A stretch of 64,000 nucleotides of DNA from the NCBI GenBank assembly GCA_024695665.1, contig JAILHT010000085.1, positions 1-64,000 on the forward strand. Direction: 5' to 3'. A model generated the notes under the pieces. The model saw only the letters and a list, made by a program, of their open reading frames with translations. It did not search any database and had not been told where the DNA came from. This DNA comes from Lachnospiraceae bacterium (GTDB taxonomy: Bacteria > Bacillota > Clostridia > Lachnospirales > Lachnospiraceae). Made by a program: the position numbers and the translations under genes. This document shows, piece by piece, positions 42,885 through 51,322 of the stretch (position 1 is the first letter of the stretch; each line of letters begins with the position of its first letter).

Positions 42885-44588
42885 TTATATATCTGATTTT
42901 GAAAAATATCCCGGGTCGGTTTGCGCTGCCTTAAGAAGCTCCTCAAACGTGATTGGTTTCGAATAGAAGTATCCCTGAAAACTATGAATGTTATATTCTC
43001 TCAGAGCATCACGCATACCCGCGGTTTCCACTCCCTCGACACAGATATTTGAACCGAATGCCGTTGCAACCTGGGAGAATAGATTTAAAGTTTTTTTGTC
43101 TCTGTCATCGGTCTCAATCTTTTGTATAAAACTTTTGTCGACTTTTAAAGTGTTAAACCTCAAAAGCTTTAAGAGACCTATAGATGCATACCCTGTTCCG
43201 AAATCATCCAATGCAATGTGAACATTGTTTGATTTGAAGGATTCCATGATATTTAAAAGCAGATCGTCATCAAGCATTCGACATCTCTCCGTTAGCTCTA
43301 AGCAGAGATTTTCGGCAGGATAACCTGTATTTTTGAGTATGCCATATACACTGTCGACAAAATTTTTCTTCTCCAGCTGCGTATATGAGAGATTGATATT
43401 GATAACGAAATCGGGAATATATTCGAGTATCTTTTTTGCATTCGTCATCGCCTGCTCCATTATCCATTCGCCGAGTTCTATGAAAAGAGGATCCTTCTCA
43501 AGAATGGAAATGAACATATCAGGAGGAATGACCTCAGAGTTTGGTGCGCGCCATCTCAAAAGCACTTCAGCACCGATAAGTTTTTCTGTATTTGCGTCGA
43601 CAATTGGCTGATAAGCGAGAAAAAATCCTTGGTTATCAAGTATTATCGAGTTGCGTATGAGATGCAATATCTCTATACGTTTGATACTTGAGGCGTTGAA
43701 TGCATTGTAGAACTCGACAATGTCACCGTGCTTTTTGTATTTCGACTCGTCATATGCGAGATTTAGGCAAGCGTAGACGGTCTGAGCATCCGTGTTAAAA
43801 TCATCGAGCTTTAACATGCCTGCAGTGAGCTCTAAAGTGACAAAATATTCATCGACATATACTCCGTTTCGGAAATGAACTCTGAGTTCGTTGTAGAAAT
43901 CGTTCACTCTGTTGGCGTTTGTGGTCTCGGAGACTATCGCGAATTTTGAACCGTCAAGTCGGTAGACATTTCCATTGCCACCGTTTTTGTTGAGCAGATA
44001 ACGTCCGAATTTTTGTAACAGGCGATTTCCGGTCTGGTATCCGTATATCTCATTTATTTCCTTCAAAAGGCTTATTCCGATGAGAATAACGGTAACCGGA
44101 GCCTCTTTTAGAATATAGTGTTTGACATCCTCGAAGAAGCCGTATTGGTTTTTTAGACCCGTGAGTCTGTCTAGATGACTCTGCTCATTGTGATTTCTTA
44201 TGGCTCCACCAAAGTATTCCGGTTCACCTTTCTCGTCAAAAAATACTATACCCCTGCAGGTACATACGTCATATTCTCCGTTAGGCTTTTGGGCTCTGTA
44301 TTGCATATCATGGCCTTCTGATTTGCCCTGAAATATTTCGTCTATGCCTTTTTTGTACACTTCACGGTCGTCGGGGTGAACATGTTCCTCCCATATTTTC
44401 CCGGCGTTGTACATATACTCGGATGGCAGACCAAAAGTCGCGACAAGCGACCGTGACCATATGGAATAGTCATAGTGCATATCGCAGATGTAAACATATG
44501 AATCGTCCGCAACAATGGAAAGTGCTTTGAACAAAGCGGCCAATTTTCTTTTTCTTTCCTGTGTGATTTCATTGTGCTTTTCAGACAT
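42885..44588 (-). CDS. PAS-GGDEF(degenerate)-EAL cyclic-di-GMP protein
   Basis: The 567-residue cytoplasmic protein has a PAS domain with PAC (about 25-135; VATFGLPSEYMYNAGKIWEEHVHPDDREVY), a GGDEF-fold domain (about 140-295) whose signature is RLDGSKF rather than GGDEF, and an EAL domain (about 310-560). The EAL residues look functional: AEVLLRW (Glu), ININLSYTQL (Asn), LELTERC (Glu), ALDDFGTGYAS (Asp pair), VDKSFI (Lys) and VEGVET (Glu). It is therefore a likely c-di-GMP phosphodiesterase with a non-catalytic, possibly GTP-sensing GGDEF part. It is monocistronic and divergent from the compartment operon. Confidence 0.9.
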   Translation of the reverse strand: MSEKHNEITQERKRKLAALFKALSIVADDSYVYICDMHYDYSIWSRSLVATFGLPSEYMYNAGKIWEEHVHPDDREVYKKGIDEIFQGKSEGHDMQYRAQKPNGEYDVCTCRGIVFFDEKGEPEYFGGAIRNHNEQSHLDRLTGLKNQYGFFEDVKHYILKEAPVTVILIGISLLKEINEIYGYQTGNRLLQKFGRYLLNKNGGNGNVYRLDGSKFAIVSETTNANRVNDFYNELRVHFRNGVYVDEYFVTLELTAGMLKLDDFNTDAQTVYACLNLAYDESKYKKHGDIVEFYNAFNASSIKRIEILHLIRNSIILDNQGFFLAYQPIVDANTEKLIGAEVLLRWRAPNSEVIPPDMFISILEKDPLFIELGEWIMEQAMTNAKKILEYIPDFVININLSYTQLEKKNFVDSVYGILKNTGYPAENLCLELTERCRMLDDDLLLNIMESFKSNNVHIALDDFGTGYASIGLLKLLRFNTLKVDKSFIQKIETDDRDKKTLNLFSQVATAFGSNICVEGVETAGMRDALREYNIHSFQGYFYSKPITFEELLKAAQTDPGYFSKSDI

Positions 44589-44748
44589 CGAATCTTACCC
44601 CACTTAAGAAACATATCTAACCAACCTATTAAAAATGATAATATCACAAAATCTGTGAAAATGGTACTAGAAAATAGCTTGAAATGTAAAAATAATAAAG
44701 AAATAGTATGTGATTTTTCACATTTTTTTGATGCGGTAATTTGATAAT

Positions 44749-44777
44749 TTTCACAAAAAAGAGGGCAGAACTATAAT
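44749..44777 (+). promoter_or_regulatory. Promoter of the compartment locus (P1)
   Basis: TTTCAC (44749-44754), a 17-bp spacer and TATAAT (44772-44777) lie in the 272-bp gap before the cupin gene. The half-site GGTAGGATGTTA follows at 44794-44805, just after the expected transcription start. Confidence 0.5.
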
Positions 44778-44851
44778 TGCTTTGTAATTCAAAGGTAGGA
44801 TGTTATATAATTTTTCTTGAAAAACCCTGCCTGTTAACATTTATGTGGAGG

Positions 44852-44866
44852 TAACATAGGATGTTA
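44852..44866. promoter_or_regulatory. Palindromic operator overlapping the cupin start codon
   Basis: TAACATAGGATGTTA has 6-bp arms around AGG, and the ATG at 44861 is part of it. The same core AACATAGGATGTT recurs at 46753-46765 and, inverted, at 46661-46673. The only regulator encoded in the locus is the GntR/FCD protein at 50597, so it is the candidate binder. Confidence 0.6.
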
Positions 44867-45214
44867 ATAAGAAAAAAGACAAACATTGTGCCGCAACCTA
44901 TTGAGCACTGCCAGGGGGGAGAGGGAGTAGTCATGATGGAGAGACTTCTCGATGCTCCGAAGGAGATGCTCGGAAAAGGAAGGGCATACGTGAGACATAC
45001 ATTGAACCCGGGTGTGAGCATAGGAATGCACACGCATGAGCATGAGATGGAGACTATGACTATTGTGTCAGGCCATGCCATACATACGATAAATGGGGAG
45101 GTACAGCATCTTGAACCGGGAGATATCATCGCGGCTGAGCCGGGGGACAACCACGGTATAGCTTGCGAGGGCAACGAGCCGTTGGTGCTTATAGCGCAGG
45201 TACTGTACGAATAA
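44861..45214 (+). CDS. Cupin-domain protein, first gene of the compartment locus
   Basis: The 117-residue single cupin barrel has motif 1 SIGMHTHEHEMETMTIVSG (His, His, Glu metal ligands) and motif 2 PGDIIAAEPGDNHGIACEG (His). The N-terminus (MLIRKKTNIVPQPIEHCQGGEG) is typical of small clostridial cupins. It may bind a divalent metal and a sugar-acid-like ligand, acting as an isomerase, mutarotase or sensor. GGAGG lies 9 bp before the ATG, and a palindromic operator overlaps the start codon, so this gene is the direct target of local repression. The kinase gene follows after 19 bp. Confidence 0.8.
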   Translation: MLIRKKTNIVPQPIEHCQGGEGVVMMERLLDAPKEMLGKGRAYVRHTLNPGVSIGMHTHEHEMETMTIVSGHAIHTINGEVQHLEPGDIIAAEPGDNHGIACEGNEPLVLIAQVLYE

Positions 45215-45233
45215 AGAAAAAGAGGTTTTTACA

Positions 45234-46661
45234 ATGAATGAGACTAGGATAAGTGCAAGTGTAATGGACAGATATCCAAAGCCGGACGTTCAGAAGATTG
45301 ACGAGCTTTTGAGACATGAGGTTTCACTTTGCGACAGAAAGATAGTTGTGCTCGATGATGATCCAACCGGCGTTCAGACGGTACATGATATCTCTGTGTA
45401 TACCGACTGGAGCAAGGAGTCGATAGAACAGGGTTTTATGGAGGAGGGAATTCTCTTTTATATCCTGACGAACTCCAGGGGATTTACCGTTGATCAGACG
45501 ACAAAGGCACACAGGGAGATCGCCGCAAATGTGGATGATGTCGCTAGAAGTCTGGGAAAAGATTATCTGATAATCAGCAGAGGAGACTCGACTTTAAGAG
45601 GCCATTATCCACTTGAGACAATGCTCCTTAGCGAGGAGAGAAAAAAACTCAGTGGAGGGGACACCGACGGCGAGATAATATGCCCATACTTTAAAGAGGG
45701 CGGACGTTTTACCATCGACGATGTTCATTACGTAAAATACGGTGATGAGCTTGTGCCTTGTGGGGAGACGGAATTTGCCGCGGATGAGACTTTCGGATAC
45801 AAGTCGAGCAACTTGAAAGAATATGTCTTTGAGAAGACAAAGGGAACATTTGCTGTTAGTGATTGTAAGTCCGTGTCATTGGACATGATAAGATCCATGG
45901 ACTATGAGGGTATTGAGAATATTCTTATGTCCGTTAAGGATTTTGAGAAAGTGATTGTAAATGCGATCGATGACAGCGATGTGAAAGTTTTTGCAACCGC
46001 CCTTCACAGAGTGATGAGAAAAGGCAAGAATTTCACCATAAGAAGTGCTGCAGCGCTTGTTAAAGCAATCGGGGGAATCTCCGACAAACCGCTTCTTACA
46101 AGAGGAGAGATGGTCACCTTAAAGAACAAAGCCGGTGGAATAATAGTTGTCGGAAGTCATACAAAAAAGACCACGGCTCAGCTTGAAGAACTTAAAAAGA
46201 TATCTGATATAGAGTTTATAGAGATGAACTCCGATCTTGTTCTCGAGGAGGGCGCTCTTCTTAGAGAGACAGAGAGAGTATTAAAGATTGAGGAGGAATG
46301 CATAAAGCAGGGGAAGACAGTGTGCGTGTCTACAAAGAGAACTCTGCTAAAGGTCGAAAATGACACTCCGGAGGCGGCGCTTGTGAGATCGGTGGAGATA
46401 AGCGACGCACTGCAGAGTCTTGTCGGAAAACTGGAAGTCACTCCGGCCTTTGTGGTTGCAAAGGGTGGAATAACATCGAGCGATGTTGGAACCAAGGCAC
46501 TCAAAGTCAAAAAAGCAAAGGTGTTGGGACAGATCCAGCCGGGGATACCGGTATGGCAGACCGGAGCAGAAAGCCGCTTTCCGGGCACTCCTTATGTGAT
46601 ATTTCCGGGAAATGTCGGGGATATCGATACTCTGTACAAAGCTGTTAAAGTTCTTATCTAA
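45234..46661 (+). CDS. DUF1537-family (four-carbon acid sugar) kinase
   Basis: The 475-residue protein matches the four-carbon acid sugar kinase family: KIVVLDDDPTGVQTVHDISVYTDW at the N-terminus, FYILTNSRGF, LIISRGDSTLRGHYPLE, and the C-terminal nucleotide domain with VVGSHTKKTTAQLE, VAKGGITSSDVGTKALKVKKAKVLGQIQPGIPVW, and VIFPGNVGDID. Known members phosphorylate tetronates, 3-oxo-tetronates or related acids at a terminal hydroxyl. In this locus it probably activates the imported acid before aldol cleavage; the exact substrate cannot be read from sequence. An inverted copy of the operator directly overlaps its stop region (46660-46674). Confidence 0.9.
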   Translation: MNETRISASVMDRYPKPDVQKIDELLRHEVSLCDRKIVVLDDDPTGVQTVHDISVYTDWSKESIEQGFMEEGILFYILTNSRGFTVDQTTKAHREIAANVDDVARSLGKDYLIISRGDSTLRGHYPLETMLLSEERKKLSGGDTDGEIICPYFKEGGRFTIDDVHYVKYGDELVPCGETEFAADETFGYKSSNLKEYVFEKTKGTFAVSDCKSVSLDMIRSMDYEGIENILMSVKDFEKVIVNAIDDSDVKVFATALHRVMRKGKNFTIRSAAALVKAIGGISDKPLLTRGEMVTLKNKAGGIIVVGSHTKKTTAQLEELKKISDIEFIEMNSDLVLEEGALLRETERVLKIEEECIKQGKTVCVSTKRTLLKVENDTPEAALVRSVEISDALQSLVGKLEVTPAFVVAKGGITSSDVGTKALKVKKAKVLGQIQPGIPVWQTGAESRFPGTPYVIFPGNVGDIDTLYKAVKVLI

Positions 46662-46674
46662 ACATCCTATGTTT
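46660..46674. promoter_or_regulatory. Inverted copy of the locus operator
   Basis: AAACATCCTATGTTT (core AACATCCTATGTT at 46661-46673) is the reverse complement of the core in front of the cupin gene. It lies upstream of promoter P2. Confidence 0.6.
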
Positions 46675-46714
46675 TGTGAAAAATTGCTATTTTTTAATCC
46701 CGAATTCTGTTAAT

Positions 46715-46743
46715 TTGTAACATTTACTGAAAAAGTCTAATGT
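46715..46743 (+). promoter_or_regulatory. Internal promoter of the compartment locus (P2)
   Basis: TTGTAA (46715-46720), a 17-bp spacer and TAATGT (46738-46743) place a transcription start at about 46750, inside the operator copy at 46753. Confidence 0.5.
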
Positions 46744-46752
46744 GCAAGAATA

Positions 46753-46780
46753 AACATAGGATGTTAAAGGTAGGGTGTTT
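46753..46780. promoter_or_regulatory. Operator plus half-site at promoter P2
   Basis: The full palindrome AACATAGGATGTT (46753-46765) is followed by GGTAGGGTGTTT (46769-46780), a near copy of the half-site GGTAGGATGTTA at 44794. Both promoters of the locus therefore carry one full site and one half-site. Confidence 0.6.
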
Positions 46781-46823
46781 AAAATCCAAAGAAAAACATA
46801 AGGAATTATTAAAGGAGGGGGAC

Positions 46824-47495
46824 ATGAAAGTCGGACTGATTTATACCAGCACTACACCGGAATTGATAGAGCTGGTAGAGAAAGAGGTTAAAAAACAGCT
46901 CGGAGATGATGTCGAGATGTACAGCCTCGAAGACCCGTCGGTTCTCGGAGACACGAGAGATGCCGGATATGTCACAACGCCGGCGGCCGCAAGACTTATA
47001 GGAATGTATATGAAGGCGGTCGAAGAAGGTGTCGATGCAATGTTAAATCTTTGCTCATCGGTTGGAGAAGTCGCTGATTCGGTACAGGATGTTGCAAATT
47101 ACATCGGAGTTCCGATCGTCAGAGTCGATGAGGAAATGTGCAGAGAGGCAGTAAGAAAAGGTACAAGAATAGGTGTTATGGCGACATTACCGACAACACT
47201 TGAACCTACAAAGAATACTGTAAAGAGAATGAGCCGTGAGTGTGGCAAACATGTTGAGATTGTCGATTGCCTTGTTGAGGGCGCGTTCGGACTCAACCAG
47301 GACGAGTTCAAGGCCAGAATGGCCGAGAGCGCAGGAACGATAGCGGGCGATGTGGACGTTATAGTTTTCGCACAGGGCAGTATGGCATATTGCGAGGAGT
47401 ACATAGCTGATATGTACAACAAAGTGGTTTTGTCCAGCCCGAGATTCGGAGCTGCAGAGCTTAAGAAAGCTCTTATAAAGAAGGGGACTATATAA
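46824..47495 (+). CDS. Asp/Glu/hydantoin racemase-family protein
   Basis: The 223-residue protein starts MKVGLIYTSTTPELIELVEK after AAAGGAGGGGG; upstream in-frame codons lack an RBS. It has the two catalytic Cys regions of the family: AMLNLCSSVGEVAD and VEIVDCLVEGAFG. The stretch GTRIGVMATLPTTLEPTKNTVKRM is typical of the PF01177 superfamily, which includes racemases, maleate isomerase and arylmalonate decarboxylase. In this locus it could racemise, isomerise or decarboxylate the imported acid. It starts a second transcription unit behind P2, ahead of the TRAP genes. Confidence 0.83.
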   Translation: MKVGLIYTSTTPELIELVEKEVKKQLGDDVEMYSLEDPSVLGDTRDAGYVTTPAAARLIGMYMKAVEEGVDAMLNLCSSVGEVADSVQDVANYIGVPIVRVDEEMCREAVRKGTRIGVMATLPTTLEPTKNTVKRMSRECGKHVEIVDCLVEGAFGLNQDEFKARMAESAGTIAGDVDVIVFAQGSMAYCEEYIADMYNKVVLSSPRFGAAELKKALIKKGTI

Positions 47496-47546
47496 TTGCA
47501 AAAAGGCCGTAGGAATTAGCGGCACTATATAAAAAGGAGAAAAAAT

Positions 47547-48665
47547 ATGAAAAGAAAATTATTGGCAACAATGATGGTTGCGGCAATGAGTGTTTCACTT
47601 GTCGCATGCGGAGGGGATTCATCTTCAGCTTCTTCGGAGGAGAGCGAAGCAGCAGAGGAGACAGAGGCAGCAGAGGAGACAGAAGCTGCAGAAGAGACAG
47701 AAGCAACAGAGGAGACGGCAGAGGTTGATACTTCGGATATGCCGGAAGTAACACTTAAACTCAGCTTCTCTACGAACGAGGAGGATCCGAGAGCACTCGC
47801 TTCCAATCAGTTTAAAGAGGAAGTTGAGGAGAAGACAGGCGGAGCAGTCACAGTAGAGATTTATCCTGCAGGACAGCTCGGAGGAGACGCAGACCTCATC
47901 AACTCAATTTCACTTGATTCAGGTACGGTTGATGTAATCATCACAGATGCATCAAACTTTGCAACATATGAGCCACTTATGGGTGTTTCGGCACTTCCGT
48001 TCCAGTTTGAAGATTTCGACGAAGCATGGGCATTTATGGACAGCGATGTTGAAGCAACAGCAGAGGAAGGACTCATCGATCAGAACATGAGAGTTCTCGC
48101 TCATTACTGTAACGGTTTCCGTTGTGTAACAAACAGCAAGGGGCCTGTAGAGTCACCGGAAGATATGCAGGGAATGCTTATCAGAACACCTGAGAACCCT
48201 GTAATCATGGCAACAATGTCAGCACTTGGCGCAAACCCACAGCCGCTTGCTTTCAATGAGCTTTATCAGGCACTTCAGCAGGGAACATATGATGCTCAGG
48301 AGAACCCGATCCCTGTTATTTACAACAACAACCTCTATGAGGTTCAGTCATATCTTTCTGTTACAAACCACATCTACTCAGGAATGTGCTTCACTATAGC
48401 AGAGAGCACATGGCAGAAGATGTCTGCAGCAGAGCAGGAGATAGTTCAGGCAGCAGCTACAGCATCAGCTGATTATGACAGAGAACTCAATAAACAGCAG
48501 ACAGAAGATCTTGTTTCTTCGCTTGAGGAAGCCGGAATGCAGATCAACTATCCTGACCTTGCGCCATTTGCAGAGGCAACTGCATCTGTACTTACAGACA
48601 ATGCCGACACATACGGAACATTGCTTGACGATCTTGCTGCTTGGAAGGCAGAGTACGAGAAATAA
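47547..48665 (+). CDS. dctP: TRAP transporter solute-binding lipoprotein (DctP type)
   Basis: The 372-residue extracytoplasmic binding protein has a signal peptide ending in the lipobox SLVACGG (lipid Cys21), an 18-bp coding repeat making EAAEET units as a flexible tether (about 31-56), then a DctP domain: VTLKLSFSTNEEDPRALASNQFKEEVEEKTGGAVTVEIYPAGQLGGDADLI, AHYCNGFRCVTNSKGPVESPEDMQGMLIRTPENPV, QPLAFNELYQALQQGTYDAQENP. The Arg in LIRTPEN is the residue that pairs with the ligand carboxylate in the family, so the substrate is probably an organic or sugar acid. Permease genes follow after a hairpin. Confidence 0.93.
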   Translation: MKRKLLATMMVAAMSVSLVACGGDSSSASSEESEAAEETEAAEETEAAEETEATEETAEVDTSDMPEVTLKLSFSTNEEDPRALASNQFKEEVEEKTGGAVTVEIYPAGQLGGDADLINSISLDSGTVDVIITDASNFATYEPLMGVSALPFQFEDFDEAWAFMDSDVEATAEEGLIDQNMRVLAHYCNGFRCVTNSKGPVESPEDMQGMLIRTPENPVIMATMSALGANPQPLAFNELYQALQQGTYDAQENPIPVIYNNNLYEVQSYLSVTNHIYSGMCFTIAESTWQKMSAAEQEIVQAAATASADYDRELNKQQTEDLVSSLEEAGMQINYPDLAPFAEATASVLTDNADTYGTLLDDLAAWKAEYEK

Positions 48666-48681
48666 AATATGAACTATTTTA

Positions 48682-48710
48682 CGGGAGGAGCAGGGTATCC
48701 TGCCCTCCCG
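48682..48710 (+). terminator. Intra-operon terminator/stabilising hairpin between dctP and dctQ
   Basis: CGGGAGG-GCAGG pairs with CCTGC-CCTCCCG around GTAT, followed by ATTTTATTCGATTTTTT. It lies in the 139-bp gap between the binding-protein and permease genes, where partial termination would give more binding protein than permease. Confidence 0.75.
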
Positions 48711-48804
48711 ATTTTATTCGATTTTTTGAATCAAAAGATTTGGGATTTGCCAATAAATGATGGTTTAAAAGAGCGGTTAAGGTTTTGAAAGGAGATTTGG
48801 GAAT

Positions 48805-49308
48805 ATGCTTAAAGCAAAGAAAGTGATCGACAAAGCAACGGTCATAATTTCTTCTTTGATGATAGCGGCAATGATGATTATCCTTGTCTGCAATGTCATA
48901 TTGAGATACATTCCGGGAATCGGGGGATTCAAGTGGTATATGGAATCCAGTCAGTATCTCAACGTGTGGGCAATGCTCATAATCGGAATTGAGATATCTA
49001 TGCAGAGCACACATCTTCACGTGGAGATTGTGGATTCTATAGTTGCAAAAAGACCGGGCGCCAAAAAGGTTGTGAAGGTGATTACATCGGTGTTTATAGC
49101 ACTGTTTTATGTAGTTGCCGCATACAGTGGATATCTTCTTGCATCGAAGGCAAAACAGGCGGTATCAACCATGCCTGCATTTACTATGGGACAAGTATAT
49201 ACGATGATACCGATAGCATGCATATTATGTGCTGCCGCAACGATATTCAATATGATATATGAGTTGAGCGGACAGGACGAGAAAGAGAAGGAAGGGGAAG
49301 TTCAGTAA
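48805..49308 (+). CDS. dctQ: TRAP transporter small permease (DctQ type)
   Basis: The 167-residue protein has four membrane helices (about 9-34, 50-64, 85-110, 125-150), as expected for DctQ. VNVILRYIPGIGGFKWYMESSQYLNVWAMLIIGIEISMQSTHLHVEIVD-type sequence (read in separate pieces) carries the conserved helix 2 with Glu and W residues. It forms the membrane complex with DctM. AAGGAGATTTGGGAAT precedes the ATG. The stop overlaps the start of dctM (TAATG), so both are coupled. Confidence 0.9.
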   Translation: MLKAKKVIDKATVIISSLMIAAMMIILVCNVILRYIPGIGGFKWYMESSQYLNVWAMLIIGIEISMQSTHLHVEIVDSIVAKRPGAKKVVKVITSVFIALFYVVAAYSGYLLASKAKQAVSTMPAFTMGQVYTMIPIACILCAAATIFNMIYELSGQDEKEKEGEVQ

Positions 49309-50585
49309 TGGTTGCTTGGTTGCTTATTTCATTCTTCGTATTGCTGTTTTTGGGAGTTCCGATAGCAATGTCACTCGGACTTGCCGCAATCGGAGGAATA
49401 TTTTTCTTAGACGGAGGAAATGCTGTCACGGTGGCACAGCGTATGTTCGAGGGAATGAACAGTTTTACGTTGCTCGCCATACCGCTTTACACTTTTGCAG
49501 GATTTACGATGAGTAAGGGCGGAATATCGAAGAGACTTATGGATTTCTGCTACTCGATAGTAGGACATATCGATGGAGGTCTTGCTCATGTAAACGTGCT
49601 TTCATCAATGATCTTTGCAGGTATTTCGGGCTCGGCCGTAGCTGATACCGCCGGTGTTTCGGGAATGTTCATGCCGGAGATGGTAAGAAAGGGTTATTCA
49701 AAGAAACTCACTGTTGCCGTAACCGCCATATCATCCACAATAGGAATCATCATTCCGCCGTCGATTCCTATGGTTGTAATCGCCGGAATCTGTGGAATTT
49801 CAACAGGAAAACTTTTCCTCGGAGGAATTGTTCCGGGAATTATGCTGGGTCTTGCTCAGATGTTTGTATCATTTATAATTGCAAGAAAAGAGGGAGTTCC
49901 GAAAGAACCGGGAAAATTTGAGATAAAACCCGTTCTTATCGGTCTCAAGGAGAGCTGGCCGGCACTTCTTATGCCTATAATAATCGTAGGAACAATCTGT
50001 ACAGGAATCGTAAGTCCGACAGAGGCTGGAGTTATAGCAGTTGTATACGGACTTTTTGCAGGTGGAATCATCTACAGAGAGCTCAAGTGGGAAGATATCA
50101 AGTTTGCCTTTGCCGAGACTGTAAAGACAAGCGGTCGTATCTTCATTGTAATAGGTACTGCAAAACTTTACACAGTTATGCTTACAACGGCCGGATTCGA
50201 CAAGTGGATCGCAAATAAGATGCTTGGATTTACAACAAATCCAACGATAATACTTATAATCATTCTTCTCATATTCTTCATAGTAACAATGTTTATGGAG
50301 TCTATAGCAACACTTACACTTTTTATGCCGATTCTTTATCCTATAGCAACAAGCATTGGAATCGACCCTATAGTTATGAGTGTACTTATAACAGTTGTAA
50401 TCGGTGTCGGACTTGTAACACCGCCGGTAGGAATGTGTATATATGTTGCGTGCGATCTCATGGATGTAAAAGTCGGAGAGGTATTCCCGACACTGGTACC
50501 GTTCCTTGCGGCAACACTTATATGTATAGCGCTTATGATTGCTTTCCCGGCACTCATAACAACGCCTACGCTATTAATGGGATAG
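49308..50585 (+). CDS. dctM: TRAP transporter large permease (DctM type)
   Basis: The 425-residue protein has about 12 membrane helices and DctM signatures: FLGVPIAMSLGLAAIGGIFFL, MNSFTLLAIPLYTFAGFTMSKGGISKRLMDF, GGLAHVNVLSSMIFAGISGSAVADTAGVSGMFMPEM, TAISSTIGIIIPPSIPMVVIAGI, and VGLVTPPVGMCIYVACDL. It is the Na+-driven transport subunit working with the binding protein and DctQ. Being inside the compartment locus, it links import of a carboxylate to the encapsulated pathway. Confidence 0.95.
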   Translation: MVAWLLISFFVLLFLGVPIAMSLGLAAIGGIFFLDGGNAVTVAQRMFEGMNSFTLLAIPLYTFAGFTMSKGGISKRLMDFCYSIVGHIDGGLAHVNVLSSMIFAGISGSAVADTAGVSGMFMPEMVRKGYSKKLTVAVTAISSTIGIIIPPSIPMVVIAGICGISTGKLFLGGIVPGIMLGLAQMFVSFIIARKEGVPKEPGKFEIKPVLIGLKESWPALLMPIIIVGTICTGIVSPTEAGVIAVVYGLFAGGIIYRELKWEDIKFAFAETVKTSGRIFIVIGTAKLYTVMLTTAGFDKWIANKMLGFTTNPTIILIIILLIFFIVTMFMESIATLTLFMPILYPIATSIGIDPIVMSVLITVVIGVGLVTPPVGMCIYVACDLMDVKVGEVFPTLVPFLAATLICIALMIAFPALITTPTLLMG

Positions 50586-50596
50586 AGGTAATTTAG

Positions 50597-51310
50597 ATGG
50601 ATGAGTTTGAAAATGAGTTAGGAAAAGAGATGAAAAAATCTGTAGTCGACATGGTCATGGATGGAATAGTCTCGGATATTATCGAGGGAAAACTAGGACC
50701 CGGAGATAAACTTCCGACAGAGATGGATTTGTGCAGACAGTTCGACGCGGGGAGAAATTCGGTCAGAGAAGCGATAAAAAAACTCGAGGCAAACGGTGTC
50801 GTTTACATAAAAAGAGCGGATGGAACTTACGTTGCCGAGACCTACAATAAAAAAATGCTCGACCCTATGCTCTACAGTATTATCCTTCACAAAAACAGCT
50901 GGCAGGATTTTGTGCAGCTCAGATCGGTTATAGATATCGGAACGCTTGAGGTCATAATAACGAACGCAAAGCCTGAAGATACCTACAACGAGGAACATCG
51001 AATACTTCTAAAGATGGAAGCGGAATTGTATGAGGATAACCCATCAGTGGAAAAACTGATGGAACTCGATATGCAGTTTCACGGCGCCATAGCGGCGAGA
51101 ACAAACAATCCACAGGTTGTGACTATCACCGAGTACATTACGATGCTGACCCGCCCTTCGAGAAGGGAGACCATATCGAGGGTCATAGAGCAGGGCAGCA
51201 GGCAGGAATTTATGGCGTTGCACAAACAGATGTTGGACATCATAGAAAAAAGAGAAATAGAAAAAGTGGTTCACACTGTATTGGATCACTATATTTACTG
51301 GAACAATTAA
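50597..51310 (+). CDS. GntR-family regulator with FCD domain
   Basis: The 237-residue FadR-subfamily regulator has an N-terminal winged helix (about 10-80: DIIEGKLGPGDKLPTEMDLCRQFDAGRNSVREAIKKLEANGVVYIKRADGTYVAE) and an all-helical FCD effector domain (about 95-235), with the Asp/His pattern LMELDMQFHGAIAARTNNPQV and a late HTVLDHYIYW. FCD domains bind carboxylic acids, often via a metal. It is the only regulator in the compartment locus and probably senses the imported acid or a pathway intermediate. The AACATAGGATGTT palindromes at both promoters are its likely sites. Confidence 0.9.
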   Translation: MDEFENELGKEMKKSVVDMVMDGIVSDIIEGKLGPGDKLPTEMDLCRQFDAGRNSVREAIKKLEANGVVYIKRADGTYVAETYNKKMLDPMLYSIILHKNSWQDFVQLRSVIDIGTLEVIITNAKPEDTYNEEHRILLKMEAELYEDNPSVEKLMELDMQFHGAIAARTNNPQVVTITEYITMLTRPSRRETISRVIEQGSRQEFMALHKQMLDIIEKREIEKVVHTVLDHYIYWNN

Positions 51311-51322
51311 GGAGCAGAATAC

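Noticed and set aside
46661-46700. Terminator after the DUF1537 kinase gene
   Set aside because: The inverted repeat is only 5-6 bp with a 3-bp centre and is better explained as an operator, since the same core recurs at two other places.
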